NCBI RefSeq assembly: GCF_000961885.1
Contig: NZ_JZKH01000001.1
Span: forward strand, 253,010 to 317,009
DNA: 64,000 nt
From: Streptomyces rubellomurinus
GTDB lineage: Bacteria; Actinomycetota; Actinomycetes; Streptomycetales; Streptomycetaceae
Reading direction: 5' to 3'
Part shown: positions 50,278 to 59,063 of the stretch, piece by piece
Layout of the letters: every line of letters starts with the position of its first letter
How positions within the stretch are numbered: position 1 is the first letter of the stretch
Notes under the pieces: model-generated
Database searches by the model: none
What the model was told of the DNA's origin: nothing
What the model saw: only the letters and a program-made list of their open reading frames with translations
Translations under genes and position numbers: made by a program

Positions 50278-51015
50278 ATGCCCAGACCCGCCCCCGTCCC
50301 GCCGACCGTCGTCCTGGTCCACGGGGCGTTCACCGACGCCTCGTCCTGGTCCGGGGTCGTCGGCCCGCTGCGCGCCGCCGGTCTGACGGTGCACGCGCCC
50401 GCGAACCCGCTGCGCGGCCTGGCGCACGACGCAGCGCGCCTCCGGAGCCTGGTGCGCGAGCTCGCCACCCCCGTGGTCCTGGTCGGCCACGGCTACGGCG
50501 GCGCGGTGATCACCCAGCCGACCGACGATGCCGACCAGGTGGTGGCCCTGTGCTACGTCGCCGGGTTCGGCCTCGACGCCGGCGAGTGCGTGCTGGACAT
50601 CACCAACCGCTTCGCCCCCTCCCCGCTGGCCGACGCCGCCGCCACCACCCTCCTCCCCGCCGGCCCCGACAGCGAGGTGTCCATCCGCGCGGAGCGGTTC
50701 CGGCAGCTGTACGCCGACGACCTGTCACCCGCGGCCGGGCGGGCGCTGGCCGCGGCCCAACGCCCGGTCGCCTGCGGCGCGCTGACCGACCGCTCGGCCT
50801 TACCCGCCTGGGCGGACAAGCCGTCCTGGTACGCCATCGCGACCGCCGACCGGATGCTCAACCCCGCCGCCCAGCGCTTCATGGCCCAGCGCATGGCGGC
50901 CACCGAGTACGTGCTGGACGCCTCGCACGCCGCCCCGCTGGCGCGGCCCGAAGCCGTGGTGGCGATGATCCGGGAGGCCACCGCGCACACCACGGGTACT
51001 CCGGGGGGTGTTTAA
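50278..51015 (+). CDS. Alpha/beta hydrolase-fold protein with replaced nucleophile
   Basis: 245 aa. The fold is clear from PTVVLVHGAFTDASSW at the start and VLVGHGYGGAVIT at the nucleophile elbow. Relatives read GHSYGG; here codon 72 is GGC (Gly) where AGC (Ser) is expected, one base away. A late Asp (IATADRMLNP) and His (DASHAAPLARPEAV) are kept. If the sequence is right, normal Ser-based hydrolysis is not possible, and the protein may bind rather than cut a ligand, or be decaying. ATG at 50278 with GAAGG eight bases upstream. Confidence 0.85.
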   Translation: MPRPAPVPPTVVLVHGAFTDASSWSGVVGPLRAAGLTVHAPANPLRGLAHDAARLRSLVRELATPVVLVGHGYGGAVITQPTDDADQVVALCYVAGFGLDAGECVLDITNRFAPSPLADAAATTLLPAGPDSEVSIRAERFRQLYADDLSPAAGRALAAAQRPVACGALTDRSALPAWADKPSWYAIATADRMLNPAAQRFMAQRMAATEYVLDASHAAPLARPEAVVAMIREATAHTTGTPGGV

Positions 51016-51078
51016 TATGCGTTCGAACGGAAGCGTCCGACGGACCCCGACCCCCGAACACCCGACGAAGGCACCAGC

Positions 51079-52332
51079 ATGACCTCACCGGCCGGATCGT
51101 CGGCCCGGCGGATCGCCGCCCTCCTGACCGGGCTCCTGCTCCTGGCGCCGGCCGCCACCGGGTGCGGTCACGGCACCGGGCCCGGGCCGGCCGGGGGCGA
51201 GGTCACCACCATCACCGCGCTCGACTACTACACCGACCAGGCCGAGCACGCCCAGTGGGGCGACCTGCTCACCGCGTGCGGCCGCACGGTCGGGGTGCGG
51301 GTCGAGCAGACGAGCGTCCCGGGGGCGTCCCTGGTCCCCAAGGTCCTGCAACAGGCGTCCTCGCGGACCCTCCCCGACCTGCTGATGCTCGACAACCCCG
51401 ACCTGCAGCAGATCGCCCGGACCGGCGCGCTGACCCCGCTGGAGGACTACGGCGTCGACGCCGACGGCTTCGCCCCGGGCATCCTGTCCGCGGGCAGCTA
51501 CCAGGGCAAGGTCTACGGCCTGGCCCCCAACGTCAGCACCGTCGCCCTGGTCTACAACAAGGACATGCTCGCCGAGGCCGGCGTCGCCGTCCCGCGGACC
51601 TGGGACGAACTGAAGGCGGCCGCGGCCGCGTTGACCCGGCCCGGGCGCTACGGCATGGCCGTCGACGCCAACGCCACCTTCGAGGGCACCTGGCAGTTCC
51701 TGCCCTTCCTGTGGTCCAACGGCGGTGACGAACGGCAGTTGGACACCCCCCAGGCGGCGCAGGCGCTCCAGCTCTGGGTCGACCTGGTGAAGAGCGGATC
51801 CATGGCGAAGTCGGTGCTGAACTGGACCCAGGCCGACGTCCACGACCAGTTCGTCGCCGGACGGACGGCCATGATGATCAACGGGCCGTGGCGCATCCCG
51901 GCCCTGGAGCAGGACGCGAACCTGCACTGGGGCGTGGCCCCCGTCCCCGTCCCCCGGCTCGGGCAGACCCCGGTCACCCCGCTCGGCGGCGAGGTGTGGA
52001 CCGTCCCGCAGAACCCCTCCAAGGCCCGGCAGCAGAAGGCCGCCCAGGTCCTCGCCTGCCTGAACTCCCCCGCCAGCATGCGCACCGTGGCCCGGGACCA
52101 CCACACCGTGCCCTCCCGCACCGCAGTGGCCGCCCAGCAGGCCGAGGAGGACCCGTCGACGGCCGCCTTCGCCCGGAGCGTCACGGTGGCGCGCGCCCGT
52201 ACCGGCGAGCTCGGCGTCGAGTGGCCCCGGGCCGCGACCGGGATCTACACCGCGATCCAGTCCGCGCTGACGGGTGAACAGACACCGGAGGAAGCCCTCA
52301 GCCATGCGCAGCAGATCGCCACGGGCCACTGA
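51079..52332 (+). CDS. Carbohydrate ABC transporter substrate-binding lipoprotein (family 1)
   Basis: 417 aa. Lipoprotein signal: ARRIAALLTGLLLLAPAATGC, lipobox ATGC with Cys about residue 29. The mature part is a family-1 solute-binding protein (TTITALDYYTDQAEHAQWG, GLAPNVSTVALVYNKDMLAE, FVAGRTAMMINGPWRI). It captures an oligosaccharide for the two permeases that follow. ATG at 51079 with GAAGG upstream. The gene overlaps the first permease by 29 bp. There is no ATPase gene; in streptomycetes a shared MsiK-type ATPase from elsewhere serves such importers. Confidence 0.92.
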   Translation: MTSPAGSSARRIAALLTGLLLLAPAATGCGHGTGPGPAGGEVTTITALDYYTDQAEHAQWGDLLTACGRTVGVRVEQTSVPGASLVPKVLQQASSRTLPDLLMLDNPDLQQIARTGALTPLEDYGVDADGFAPGILSAGSYQGKVYGLAPNVSTVALVYNKDMLAEAGVAVPRTWDELKAAAAALTRPGRYGMAVDANATFEGTWQFLPFLWSNGGDERQLDTPQAAQALQLWVDLVKSGSMAKSVLNWTQADVHDQFVAGRTAMMINGPWRIPALEQDANLHWGVAPVPVPRLGQTPVTPLGGEVWTVPQNPSKARQQKAAQVLACLNSPASMRTVARDHHTVPSRTAVAAQQAEEDPSTAAFARSVTVARARTGELGVEWPRAATGIYTAIQSALTGEQTPEEALSHAQQIATGH

Positions 52333-53236
52333 CCCCTCGCCGCTCCGGCGCGGGGAGGGCTGGACCCGGTGGCTGTTCCTCGCGCCCGCCGCGGCGTACC
52401 TGCTGCTGTTCTTCGGCTGCCCGATGGTCGACAACGCCGTGATGGGCTTCCAGCAGTACACCGTCACGACCTTCTACACCGGTGACGCCCCGTTCGTGGG
52501 CCTGCGGAACTACGCGGCGCTCGTCTCCTCCGCCGACTTCCCCCGGACCGTGCTGACCACGGCCCTGTTCACGGCCGGCTCCGTCCTCGGGCAGTTCGTC
52601 CTCGGCCTGGCCCTCGCCCTGTTCTTCCGGCGGCGGTTCCCGCTCGGCGGCGTGCTGCGCGCGCTCCTGCTGGTGCCGTGGCTGCTGCCGCTGGTCGCCA
52701 CCGGGACCATCTGGAAGTGGATGCTCGACCCCGACACCGGGGTGGTCAACGCGGTGCTGCGCGGCCTCCACCTCACGTCGTCCGGGGTTCCCTGGCTCAC
52801 CGGCACCTCCCCGGCGCTGCTGTCGGTGGTCCTGGTCAACGTCTGGGTCGGCGTCCCCTTCAACACCGCGATCCTGTACGGCGCCCTGCGGGACATCCCT
52901 CCGTACCTGTACGAGGCGGCGGCACTGGACGGCGCCGGCCCGGCGGCCGCGTTCCGCCACATCACCTGGCCGCTGCTGCGGCCGGCGGTGCGGGTGGTGC
53001 TCGTGCTGGGCGTCGTCTACACCGTCAAGGTGCTGGACGTCATCCTGGTGGTCACGGGCGGGGGGCCGGCCGGCGCCACCGAGACCCTGGCCACCCGGGC
53101 CTACGAACTGTCCTTCCGGCAGTTCGACTTCGGGCGCGGCGCCGCGGCGGGCAACCTGCTCATCGTCCTCTCGCTGCTGTTCGCCGTCCTCCACCTGCGC
53201 GCCGACCGACGTACCCGAACCGAGGTGATCCCGTGA
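52304..53236 (+). CDS. Carbohydrate ABC transporter permease 1 (MalF type)
   Basis: 310 aa with about six membrane segments. It begins after a basic N terminus with WLFLAPAAAYLLLFF; the EAA loop is EAAALDGAGPAAAFRHITWP, which contacts the ATPase. I chose the ATG at 52304 (GGAGGA about 12 bases upstream); a GTG ten codons earlier at 52274 is possible but lies deeper in the binding-protein gene. Overlaps the binding-protein stop by 29 bp and the second permease by 4 bp (GTGA). Confidence 0.9.
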   Translation: MRSRSPRATDPSPLRRGEGWTRWLFLAPAAAYLLLFFGCPMVDNAVMGFQQYTVTTFYTGDAPFVGLRNYAALVSSADFPRTVLTTALFTAGSVLGQFVLGLALALFFRRRFPLGGVLRALLLVPWLLPLVATGTIWKWMLDPDTGVVNAVLRGLHLTSSGVPWLTGTSPALLSVVLVNVWVGVPFNTAILYGALRDIPPYLYEAAALDGAGPAAAFRHITWPLLRPAVRVVLVLGVVYTVKVLDVILVVTGGGPAGATETLATRAYELSFRQFDFGRGAAAGNLLIVLSLLFAVLHLRADRRTRTEVIP

Positions 53237-54051
53237 AACGCCCACCCGGCCGCGGCGGCCGGCTGTCCACCCTCGTCGGGATCGTCCTGCTCGCGGTGAT
53301 GCTGTTCCCCGTCTACTGGATGGTGAACGCCTCCCTCCAGCCGGCCGGCAACACCCTGCGCGGGGAGTGGTTCCCGTTCCACCCCGACCTCGGCGGTTAC
53401 GCCGCCGCGCTGCGCGACCAGGGGCCCAACCTCCTCACCAGCCTCGTGGTGGCCCTCGGCAGCGCGCTGCTCAGCCTGACGCTCGCCGCACCGGCGGCCC
53501 ACGCGCTGGCCCGGTTCCGGCTGCGCGGCACCAGGGTCCTGCTCCTCGGTGTCCTGGCCACCCAGGCCGTGCCCGGCATCGTGGTGGCCAACGCGCTCTT
53601 CGGCGCCTACAACGACCTGGGGCTGCTGAACTCCCGCCTCGGGCTGGTCCTCGCCGACTCCACCGCCGGCGTCCCCTTCTCGATCGTCGTCCTGCACGCG
53701 TTCATGCGGGGCATCCCCGAGGAGATCATCGAGGCCGCGCGGGTGGACGGCGCGGGCCGGCTGCGCGTCTTCCGTTCCGTGGTGCTGCCGTTGAGCCGGA
53801 ACGCCCTGATCACGGCCGGCGTCTTCGCCTTCCTCTTCGCCTGGAGCGACTTCCTCTTCGCCCTCACCCTGACCACCACGGACACCGTCCGGCCGGTCAC
53901 CCTGGGCGTCTACCAGTACCTGGGCGCCCACACCGACCACTGGAACGCCGTGATGGCCACCGGCGTCCTGGCGTCCCTGCCCGCCGCCGTCCTGCTCGTC
54001 CTCGCCCAGCGCCACGTCACCGGCACCGCCACCGGCGCGGCCGTCAAGTGA
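53233..54051 (+). CDS. Carbohydrate ABC transporter permease 2 (MalG type)
   Basis: 272 aa, six membrane segments. Starts with LVGIVLLAVMLFPVYWMVNA; EAA loop EAARVDGAGRLRVFRSVVLP; then FAFLFAWSDFLFALTL. GTG start at 53233 with GAGG upstream, overlapping the first permease stop. It completes a binding protein plus two permeases set that needs an ATPase encoded elsewhere. An AraC regulator follows. Confidence 0.92.
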   Translation: MKRPPGRGGRLSTLVGIVLLAVMLFPVYWMVNASLQPAGNTLRGEWFPFHPDLGGYAAALRDQGPNLLTSLVVALGSALLSLTLAAPAAHALARFRLRGTRVLLLGVLATQAVPGIVVANALFGAYNDLGLLNSRLGLVLADSTAGVPFSIVVLHAFMRGIPEEIIEAARVDGAGRLRVFRSVVLPLSRNALITAGVFAFLFAWSDFLFALTLTTTDTVRPVTLGVYQYLGAHTDHWNAVMATGVLASLPAAVLLVLAQRHVTGTATGAAVK

Positions 54052-54069
54052 GGGCCGCCCCCGATCTAG

Positions 54070-54089
54070 TAGGTTCACGCGATGCCCCG
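54070..54089 (+). promoter_or_regulatory. Leaderless-style promoter element, copy 2
   Basis: TAGGTT (54070-54075), six bases CACGCG, then ATG at 54082, the geometry of a leaderless transcript. The 17-mer GTTCACGCGATGCCCCG (54073-54089) is identical to the copy at 50178-50194. Here the ATG is in frame with the AraC gene and would add 30 codons. Confidence 0.5.
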
Positions 54090-54171
54090 CACCGGGCCCG
54101 CTGCCATGGTGGTCCGGACGGCACGGCGGTGGACGGGACCACCGGCGGCCGGCCGACCCGAGAGGAACCCG

Positions 54172-55197
54172 GTGCCCGCATCTCTCTCCACCGCGCGACT
54201 GTCCGCCTCCGACCGGGCGGAGACCTGGCACGAGGCGCTGGCCCACGCGTTCGTGCCGATGAGAGTGGAACTCCTGGAGGAGGTGCCGACGCCCGGGGCG
54301 ATCGTCGGCCACCAGCTCGGCCCGGTGCGGATATCGAGGGTCCAGGCGGGGCCCCAGGTGGTGACGCGCAGCCGGCGCATGATCGCCGACGGCGGCCCGC
54401 CGTCGCTGATCCTCAGCCTCCAGGAGCGCGGCACCGCGCTCAAGGAGCAGGACGGCCGGGAGTCGGTCATCCGGCCGGGCGAGTTCTCCCTCACCGACAC
54501 CTCCCGGGTCTTCCGGAAGGGGATCGAGGAGCGGTTCGCCTTCACGTCCTTCCACTTCCCGCGCGCCGAGCTGGACGTCCCGGAACGGGACCTGAGGGCG
54601 CTCACCGCGACGCCGTTCAGCGCGACCGAGGGCAGTGCCGCACTGGTGGCGACCTACTTCGCGCGGATGGCGCGCGAGGCGCAGGCGCTGGACGACGCCG
54701 TCGGCCGCCGGGCCGCGGCCACCGCGCTCGACCTGCTGGCGCTGCTGGTCGACGACCGGTCGGGGCGCTCCCGGCCGCAGGCCTCGCGGAGCGCGGCCTC
54801 GCTGGAGCGGGTCAAGGAGCACATCCTGCGCAACCTCCGCGATCCGGACCTGTCGCCGTCCACGATCGCCGAGGCGAACTTCATGTCGGTCCGCTTCCTC
54901 CACAAGCTCTTCCACCTGGAGGGCACCACGGTCGGCGGGTGGATCCGGACCCAGCGGCTGGAGCGGTGCAGCCGGGACCTCCTCCGCCCGGTGGCCGCGG
55001 AACTCGGGGTGGCGGGGATCGCCCGCCGCTGGGGCTTCGCCAACTCCAGCCACTTCAGCCGCGCCTTCCGCGCCGCCTACGGCATGACGCCGAGGGACTG
55101 GCAGGTCGGCGGAAGTCCGGCGCACTGCCCCTCCGTCAGGTCGCCACGGTCGGTGCGGGAGGGGTCCAGCGACGGGTCGGGGGAACGGTGCCGCTGA
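54172..55197 (+). CDS. AraC-family transcriptional regulator (AraC-binding-like N domain)
   Basis: 341 aa from the GTG at 54172, which has GAGAGG seven bases upstream. N-terminal ligand half: SDRAETWHEALAHAFVPMRV and SLILSLQERGTALKEQDG, as in AraC regulators of the FeaR/AraC_binding_2 type. C-terminal HTH: IAEANFMSVRFLHKLFHLEG, then LGVAGIARRWGFANSSHFSR and YGMTPRDWQ. An alternative leaderless start at 54082 would give 371 aa; the extra residues look unstructured. It lies 120 bp after the sugar permeases and may control them, although its family more often senses aromatic or stress signals. Confidence 0.87.
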   Translation: MPASLSTARLSASDRAETWHEALAHAFVPMRVELLEEVPTPGAIVGHQLGPVRISRVQAGPQVVTRSRRMIADGGPPSLILSLQERGTALKEQDGRESVIRPGEFSLTDTSRVFRKGIEERFAFTSFHFPRAELDVPERDLRALTATPFSATEGSAALVATYFARMAREAQALDDAVGRRAAATALDLLALLVDDRSGRSRPQASRSAASLERVKEHILRNLRDPDLSPSTIAEANFMSVRFLHKLFHLEGTTVGGWIRTQRLERCSRDLLRPVAAELGVAGIARRWGFANSSHFSRAFRAAYGMTPRDWQVGGSPAHCPSVRSPRSVREGSSDGSGERCR

Positions 55198-55395
55198 CCA
55201 TGCCCGCGTCGATCGTAGCCGCGCCACCATGTCCTTCGTGCCCGGATCACACCTTCGGGTGAGCGGCGGAACAGGCTTGCGACCCGCCCCGTGCTGATCA
55301 CCCGACAGGGGGGGCGGGAGGTCCGCCGGTCGGGGTGTCGGTGGGTGTCGGTACTGTTCCTCACCTGATCAGGCGGGTGTGGAGAGGGGCGGGGC

Positions 55396-58300
55396 GTGCG
55401 GCGCTGGGAGTTCGTCGAGGGTGGCTCGGACAAGTTCTGGGAGGCCGCGGTCGACGGTGCCGTGGTGACCGTGCGGTACGGGCGGACGGGCACCGGCGGG
55501 CGGGAGCAGAGCAAGGAGTTCCCGACCGCGGAGGCGGCGCGGGCGCACTTCGCCAGGACGGTCGCCGAGAAGGAGCGCAAGGGCTACCGGGAGACCGGGG
55601 CCGGCGCGGCCGCCGGCCCACGGCCCGGCGCGGCGGCGCCGACGGCCGGGAGCACGACCGTGGCCGAGCCGCCGGACGTCCCGGTCGACGAGGACGCCTT
55701 CGTCCTGCCGGAGGCCTGGCGGCGGGTGCTGATCCCCCGCCGGGGCGGCGTGCCCCGGCCGCCGACCGCGCCGGTGAAGGACGTGGTGAACGAGTACCAC
55801 GCCGCGCTGGGGCGGCTGGACGCCTGGCTGGAGCAGGCGCTCGGCTCGAACCGGAGCACCGCCGACCTGGTGGCGGCCGCCCGCGCGCACCGGTCCGGCA
55901 GCCGGAGCCCGCTCGGTGCGGCGGTGCTGGCCGCGGCGTTCGCGGTCCCCTCCGAGAACAAGGTCCGGACGGCGGTGGACGCCTGGGTGGCGGAGTTCGG
56001 CCTGCCGTTCGCGGCCAGGGCGACCGTCGAGCTGCTCACGGTGGCGGTCGAGACCGACTGGAACGGCGTACGCCCCGCCAACCCGCGCGTCCGGCGCTCG
56101 TCCGCCCGGGCGATCGCGGCGCACCGCCCCGCCGCGGACCGCGTGCGCTCGCTGCTGGCGGCCTGCGACGAGGAGACCCACCGCGCGGTGGTCGAGGCGC
56201 TGGCCGGGTGCCGGAGCGACCTGTCCCACCTGGTGGTGGCGGCGTACCTGGTGCCGTCCGAGTCCGACTGGGCCGAGCAGTGCGTGACCTCGGCCGCGCG
56301 GCTGGGCTCGGCCGAGTGGTCGCTGCTGCTGTGCTCGCTCTCCTCGGCCGCGCCGCTGGAGAAGCTCCCCCAGCTGCCGGACCTGGGCTGGAACGGCTGG
56401 TCCGCCGCGACCGTCGCGACCATGGCGGAGGGGCTCCGGGGCGGCGCCGCACCGCTGCTGCTGCGGGCCCTGGCCCACAACTACCTCTACAGCGACCAGC
56501 AGAAGCAGCTGCTGGAGGCGATAGCCGAGCTGCCCTCCGACGAGGGCTTCCGGGGGCTGCTGGCCCACCAGGGGAACGGCAAGGCGGCCCGGGGAGCCCT
56601 GATGGCGGCCATGCGCCGCTTCCCCCGGCGTGCGCTGCGCCTCCTCGCGGAGGCCGCCGCGGCGCCCGCCGATCCGGCCGCGCGGCGGCTCGCCCGCCAG
56701 TTCCTCGCCCCGCACGCCGCCGCCCACCGCGCGGCCGCGCTGGAGCTGCTGTCGGAGCTGACGCCGGAGCAGGCGGCCGTGGTCGAGCCGCTCACCGATC
56801 CGGGCGACCGGGTGCCGGACGTCCCGGCCGAGTCGCTGCCCGAGCTGTTCACCAGCCCGCCGTGGACCCGGCCGCGCTCCACCGCCAGGCCCCGCGTGCT
56901 GACCGGCCTCACCGTGCCGCCGCGGCCGGAGCGGACGGAGCTGCGCTGGCTGCCGGGTGAGCGGGAGGCCTGGGCGGCCTCCGAGTCCTGGTACGCGCGC
57001 TGGTCGGACGGCGACTGGGAGCGCACCGCCCGCAGGTTGCAGGCCCCGACCGGGCACCTCCGCTCCAACGCGCACGAGGAACTGGCGCTGTTCGCCTACG
57101 GCGACGAGGAGTTGGGCCGGCCGCTGATCTCGCGGTGGCGCGGCGACGACTACCTCTGGGACGCCACCGGCGCGCTGCGCCGGGTCGCCGCCCGCTTCGG
57201 ACCGGACGCGCTGGAGCCGATGCGGGCCGCCGCGCTGCAGAACCCGGCCGCGTACGGCGCCCTGCTCCTGCCGTACCTGGACGCCGAGGTGGCCGCGACC
57301 ATGGCGGACTGGCTGCTGCGCCTCAAGTCGGCCGGGGACACCGCCCGTTCGTGGTTCGCCCGGCACGGGTTGGACGCGGCCCGGCTGCTGGTGCCCGCCG
57401 CTGTCGGCAAGGCCGGGACGGCCCGGCGCGCCGCCGAGCAGGCCCTGCGGCTGATCGGCGCGGAGCAGGGCGCCGCGGCGGTGGGCGCGGTGGCCGGCGA
57501 GTACGGGCCGCAGGCGCAGGAGGCGGTGGGCGCGCTGCTGTCGGCCGACCCGCTGGTCAACGTGCTGCCGGCGAAGCTGCCCCGCCCCGGCGACTGGGCG
57601 GAGCCGATGATGCTGCCGCAGCTGCTGGTGCGCGGCGGCGGGGGCGCGCTGCCCGCCGAGGCGGTGCGGCACGTGCTCACCATGCTCGCGCTGTCGAAGG
57701 CGGGTTCGTTCTACCCGGGCCTGGACCAGGTGGCCGAGGTGTGCGAGCCGCGGTCGTTGACGGAGTTCGGCTGGGCGGTGTTCGAGCAGTGGCGGCTGGC
57801 CGGCATGCCGGCCCAGGACGGGTGGGCGCTGCACGCGCTCGGCCGGCTGGGCGACGACGAGACGGTCCGCCGGCTGACGCCGGTGCTCCGGGCCTGGCCG
57901 GGCGAGGGGGCGCACCACCGCGCGGTGGACGGCCTGGAGGTGCTGGCCGGGATCGGCAGCGACGTCGCCCTGCTGCACCTGCACGGCATCGCGCAGCGGG
58001 TGAAGTTCAAGGCGCTCAAGGCGCGGGCGCAGGAGAAGATCGCCGAGGTGGCGGCCGGGCTGGGCCTGTCCGGGGAGCAGCTGTCCGACCGCCTGGTGCC
58101 GGACTTCGGGCTGGACGCCGAGGGGACCACCGTCGTCGACTACGGGACCCGGACGTTCATGGTGGGCTTCGACGAGCAGCTCAAGCCGTACGTGCTGGAC
58201 GGCGACGGCGCCCGCCGCAAGGACCTGCCGGCGCCGGGGGCGCGGGACGACGCCGAGCTGGCGCCGGCCGAGCGCAAGCGCTTCGCCGCGCTGAAGAAGG

Positions 58301-59022
58301 ACGTCCGCACGGTGGCGGGGGACCAGATCCGCCGCCTGGAGGACGCGATGGTCTCCGGACGGTCGTGGACGGCCGAGGAGTTCGCGCAGCTCTTCGTCGG
58401 GCATCCGCTGCTGTGGCACCTGGTGCGCCGCCTGGTGTGGCTGGCCGAGGCGGACGGCACGGCGACGGCGTTCCGGGTCGCCGAGGACCGCACCCTGGCG
58501 GACGTCCGGGACGAGGTGTTCGCGCTGCCCGCCGGGGCCACCGTCCGGCTGGCCCACCCGCTGCTGCTCGGCGGGGACCTCGCCGCCTGGTCGGAGCTGT
58601 TCGCCGACTACGAGATCCTGCAGCCGTTCCGTCAGCTCGGCCGCCCGGTGTTCGCGCTGACCGAGGAGGAGCGGGCGGGCCACCGGCTGGCCCGCTTCGA
58701 GAACGGCCCGGTGCTGCCCACCGGCCGGCTGGTCGGCCTGGAGCGGCGCGGCTGGCAGCGCGGCGAGCCGCAGGATGCGGGCGTGGAGCGCTGGCTGTCC
58801 CGCCGGGTCGGGCCCGACCGCTACGTGGTGCTCGCCCCGGAGCACGGCATCGCGGTCGGCGTGCACGACGTCTTTCCCGAGCAGCGCGTGGAGACGGTGT
58901 GGATCGACAGCCACCCGGGCGACTACTGGGTCCACGGCCGGACGTTCCCGACGTTCGCCGAGCTCGACCCGGTGATCGCCTCCGAGGTGATCGCCGACCT
59001 CACCGAGCTGACCACGCTGTGA
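55396..59022 (+). CDS. WGR-domain DUF4132 protein (MolR/YehI-like)
   Basis: 1208 aa. Residues about 1-75 form a WGR domain (WEFVEGGSDKFWEAAVDG, VRYGRTGTGGREQSKEFPTA), a fold otherwise known from PARP regulators where it contacts DNA ends. A long helical, HEAT-like middle follows, and the C-terminal third (about 870-1208) matches DUF4132: FAALKKDVRTVAGDQIRRLE, VWIDSHPGDYWVHGRTFP. E. coli MolR and YehI have the same layout. GTG start at 55396 with GAGAGGGG upstream. It is first gene of a five-gene operon (gap 41 bp to the MoxR gene). Molecular function unknown. Confidence 0.88.
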   Translation: MRRWEFVEGGSDKFWEAAVDGAVVTVRYGRTGTGGREQSKEFPTAEAARAHFARTVAEKERKGYRETGAGAAAGPRPGAAAPTAGSTTVAEPPDVPVDEDAFVLPEAWRRVLIPRRGGVPRPPTAPVKDVVNEYHAALGRLDAWLEQALGSNRSTADLVAAARAHRSGSRSPLGAAVLAAAFAVPSENKVRTAVDAWVAEFGLPFAARATVELLTVAVETDWNGVRPANPRVRRSSARAIAAHRPAADRVRSLLAACDEETHRAVVEALAGCRSDLSHLVVAAYLVPSESDWAEQCVTSAARLGSAEWSLLLCSLSSAAPLEKLPQLPDLGWNGWSAATVATMAEGLRGGAAPLLLRALAHNYLYSDQQKQLLEAIAELPSDEGFRGLLAHQGNGKAARGALMAAMRRFPRRALRLLAEAAAAPADPAARRLARQFLAPHAAAHRAAALELLSELTPEQAAVVEPLTDPGDRVPDVPAESLPELFTSPPWTRPRSTARPRVLTGLTVPPRPERTELRWLPGEREAWAASESWYARWSDGDWERTARRLQAPTGHLRSNAHEELALFAYGDEELGRPLISRWRGDDYLWDATGALRRVAARFGPDALEPMRAAALQNPAAYGALLLPYLDAEVAATMADWLLRLKSAGDTARSWFARHGLDAARLLVPAAVGKAGTARRAAEQALRLIGAEQGAAAVGAVAGEYGPQAQEAVGALLSADPLVNVLPAKLPRPGDWAEPMMLPQLLVRGGGGALPAEAVRHVLTMLALSKAGSFYPGLDQVAEVCEPRSLTEFGWAVFEQWRLAGMPAQDGWALHALGRLGDDETVRRLTPVLRAWPGEGAHHRAVDGLEVLAGIGSDVALLHLHGIAQRVKFKALKARAQEKIAEVAAGLGLSGEQLSDRLVPDFGLDAEGTTVVDYGTRTFMVGFDEQLKPYVLDGDGARRKDLPAPGARDDAELAPAERKRFAALKKDVRTVAGDQIRRLEDAMVSGRSWTAEEFAQLFVGHPLLWHLVRRLVWLAEADGTATAFRVAEDRTLADVRDEVFALPAGATVRLAHPLLLGGDLAAWSELFADYEILQPFRQLGRPVFALTEEERAGHRLARFENGPVLPTGRLVGLERRGWQRGEPQDAGVERWLSRRVGPDRYVVLAPEHGIAVGVHDVFPEQRVETVWIDSHPGDYWVHGRTFPTFAELDPVIASEVIADLTELTTL

Positions 59023-59063
59023 CCCCTCGCCACCTCACCGCCGACCACCCGGGGAAGGACGCC

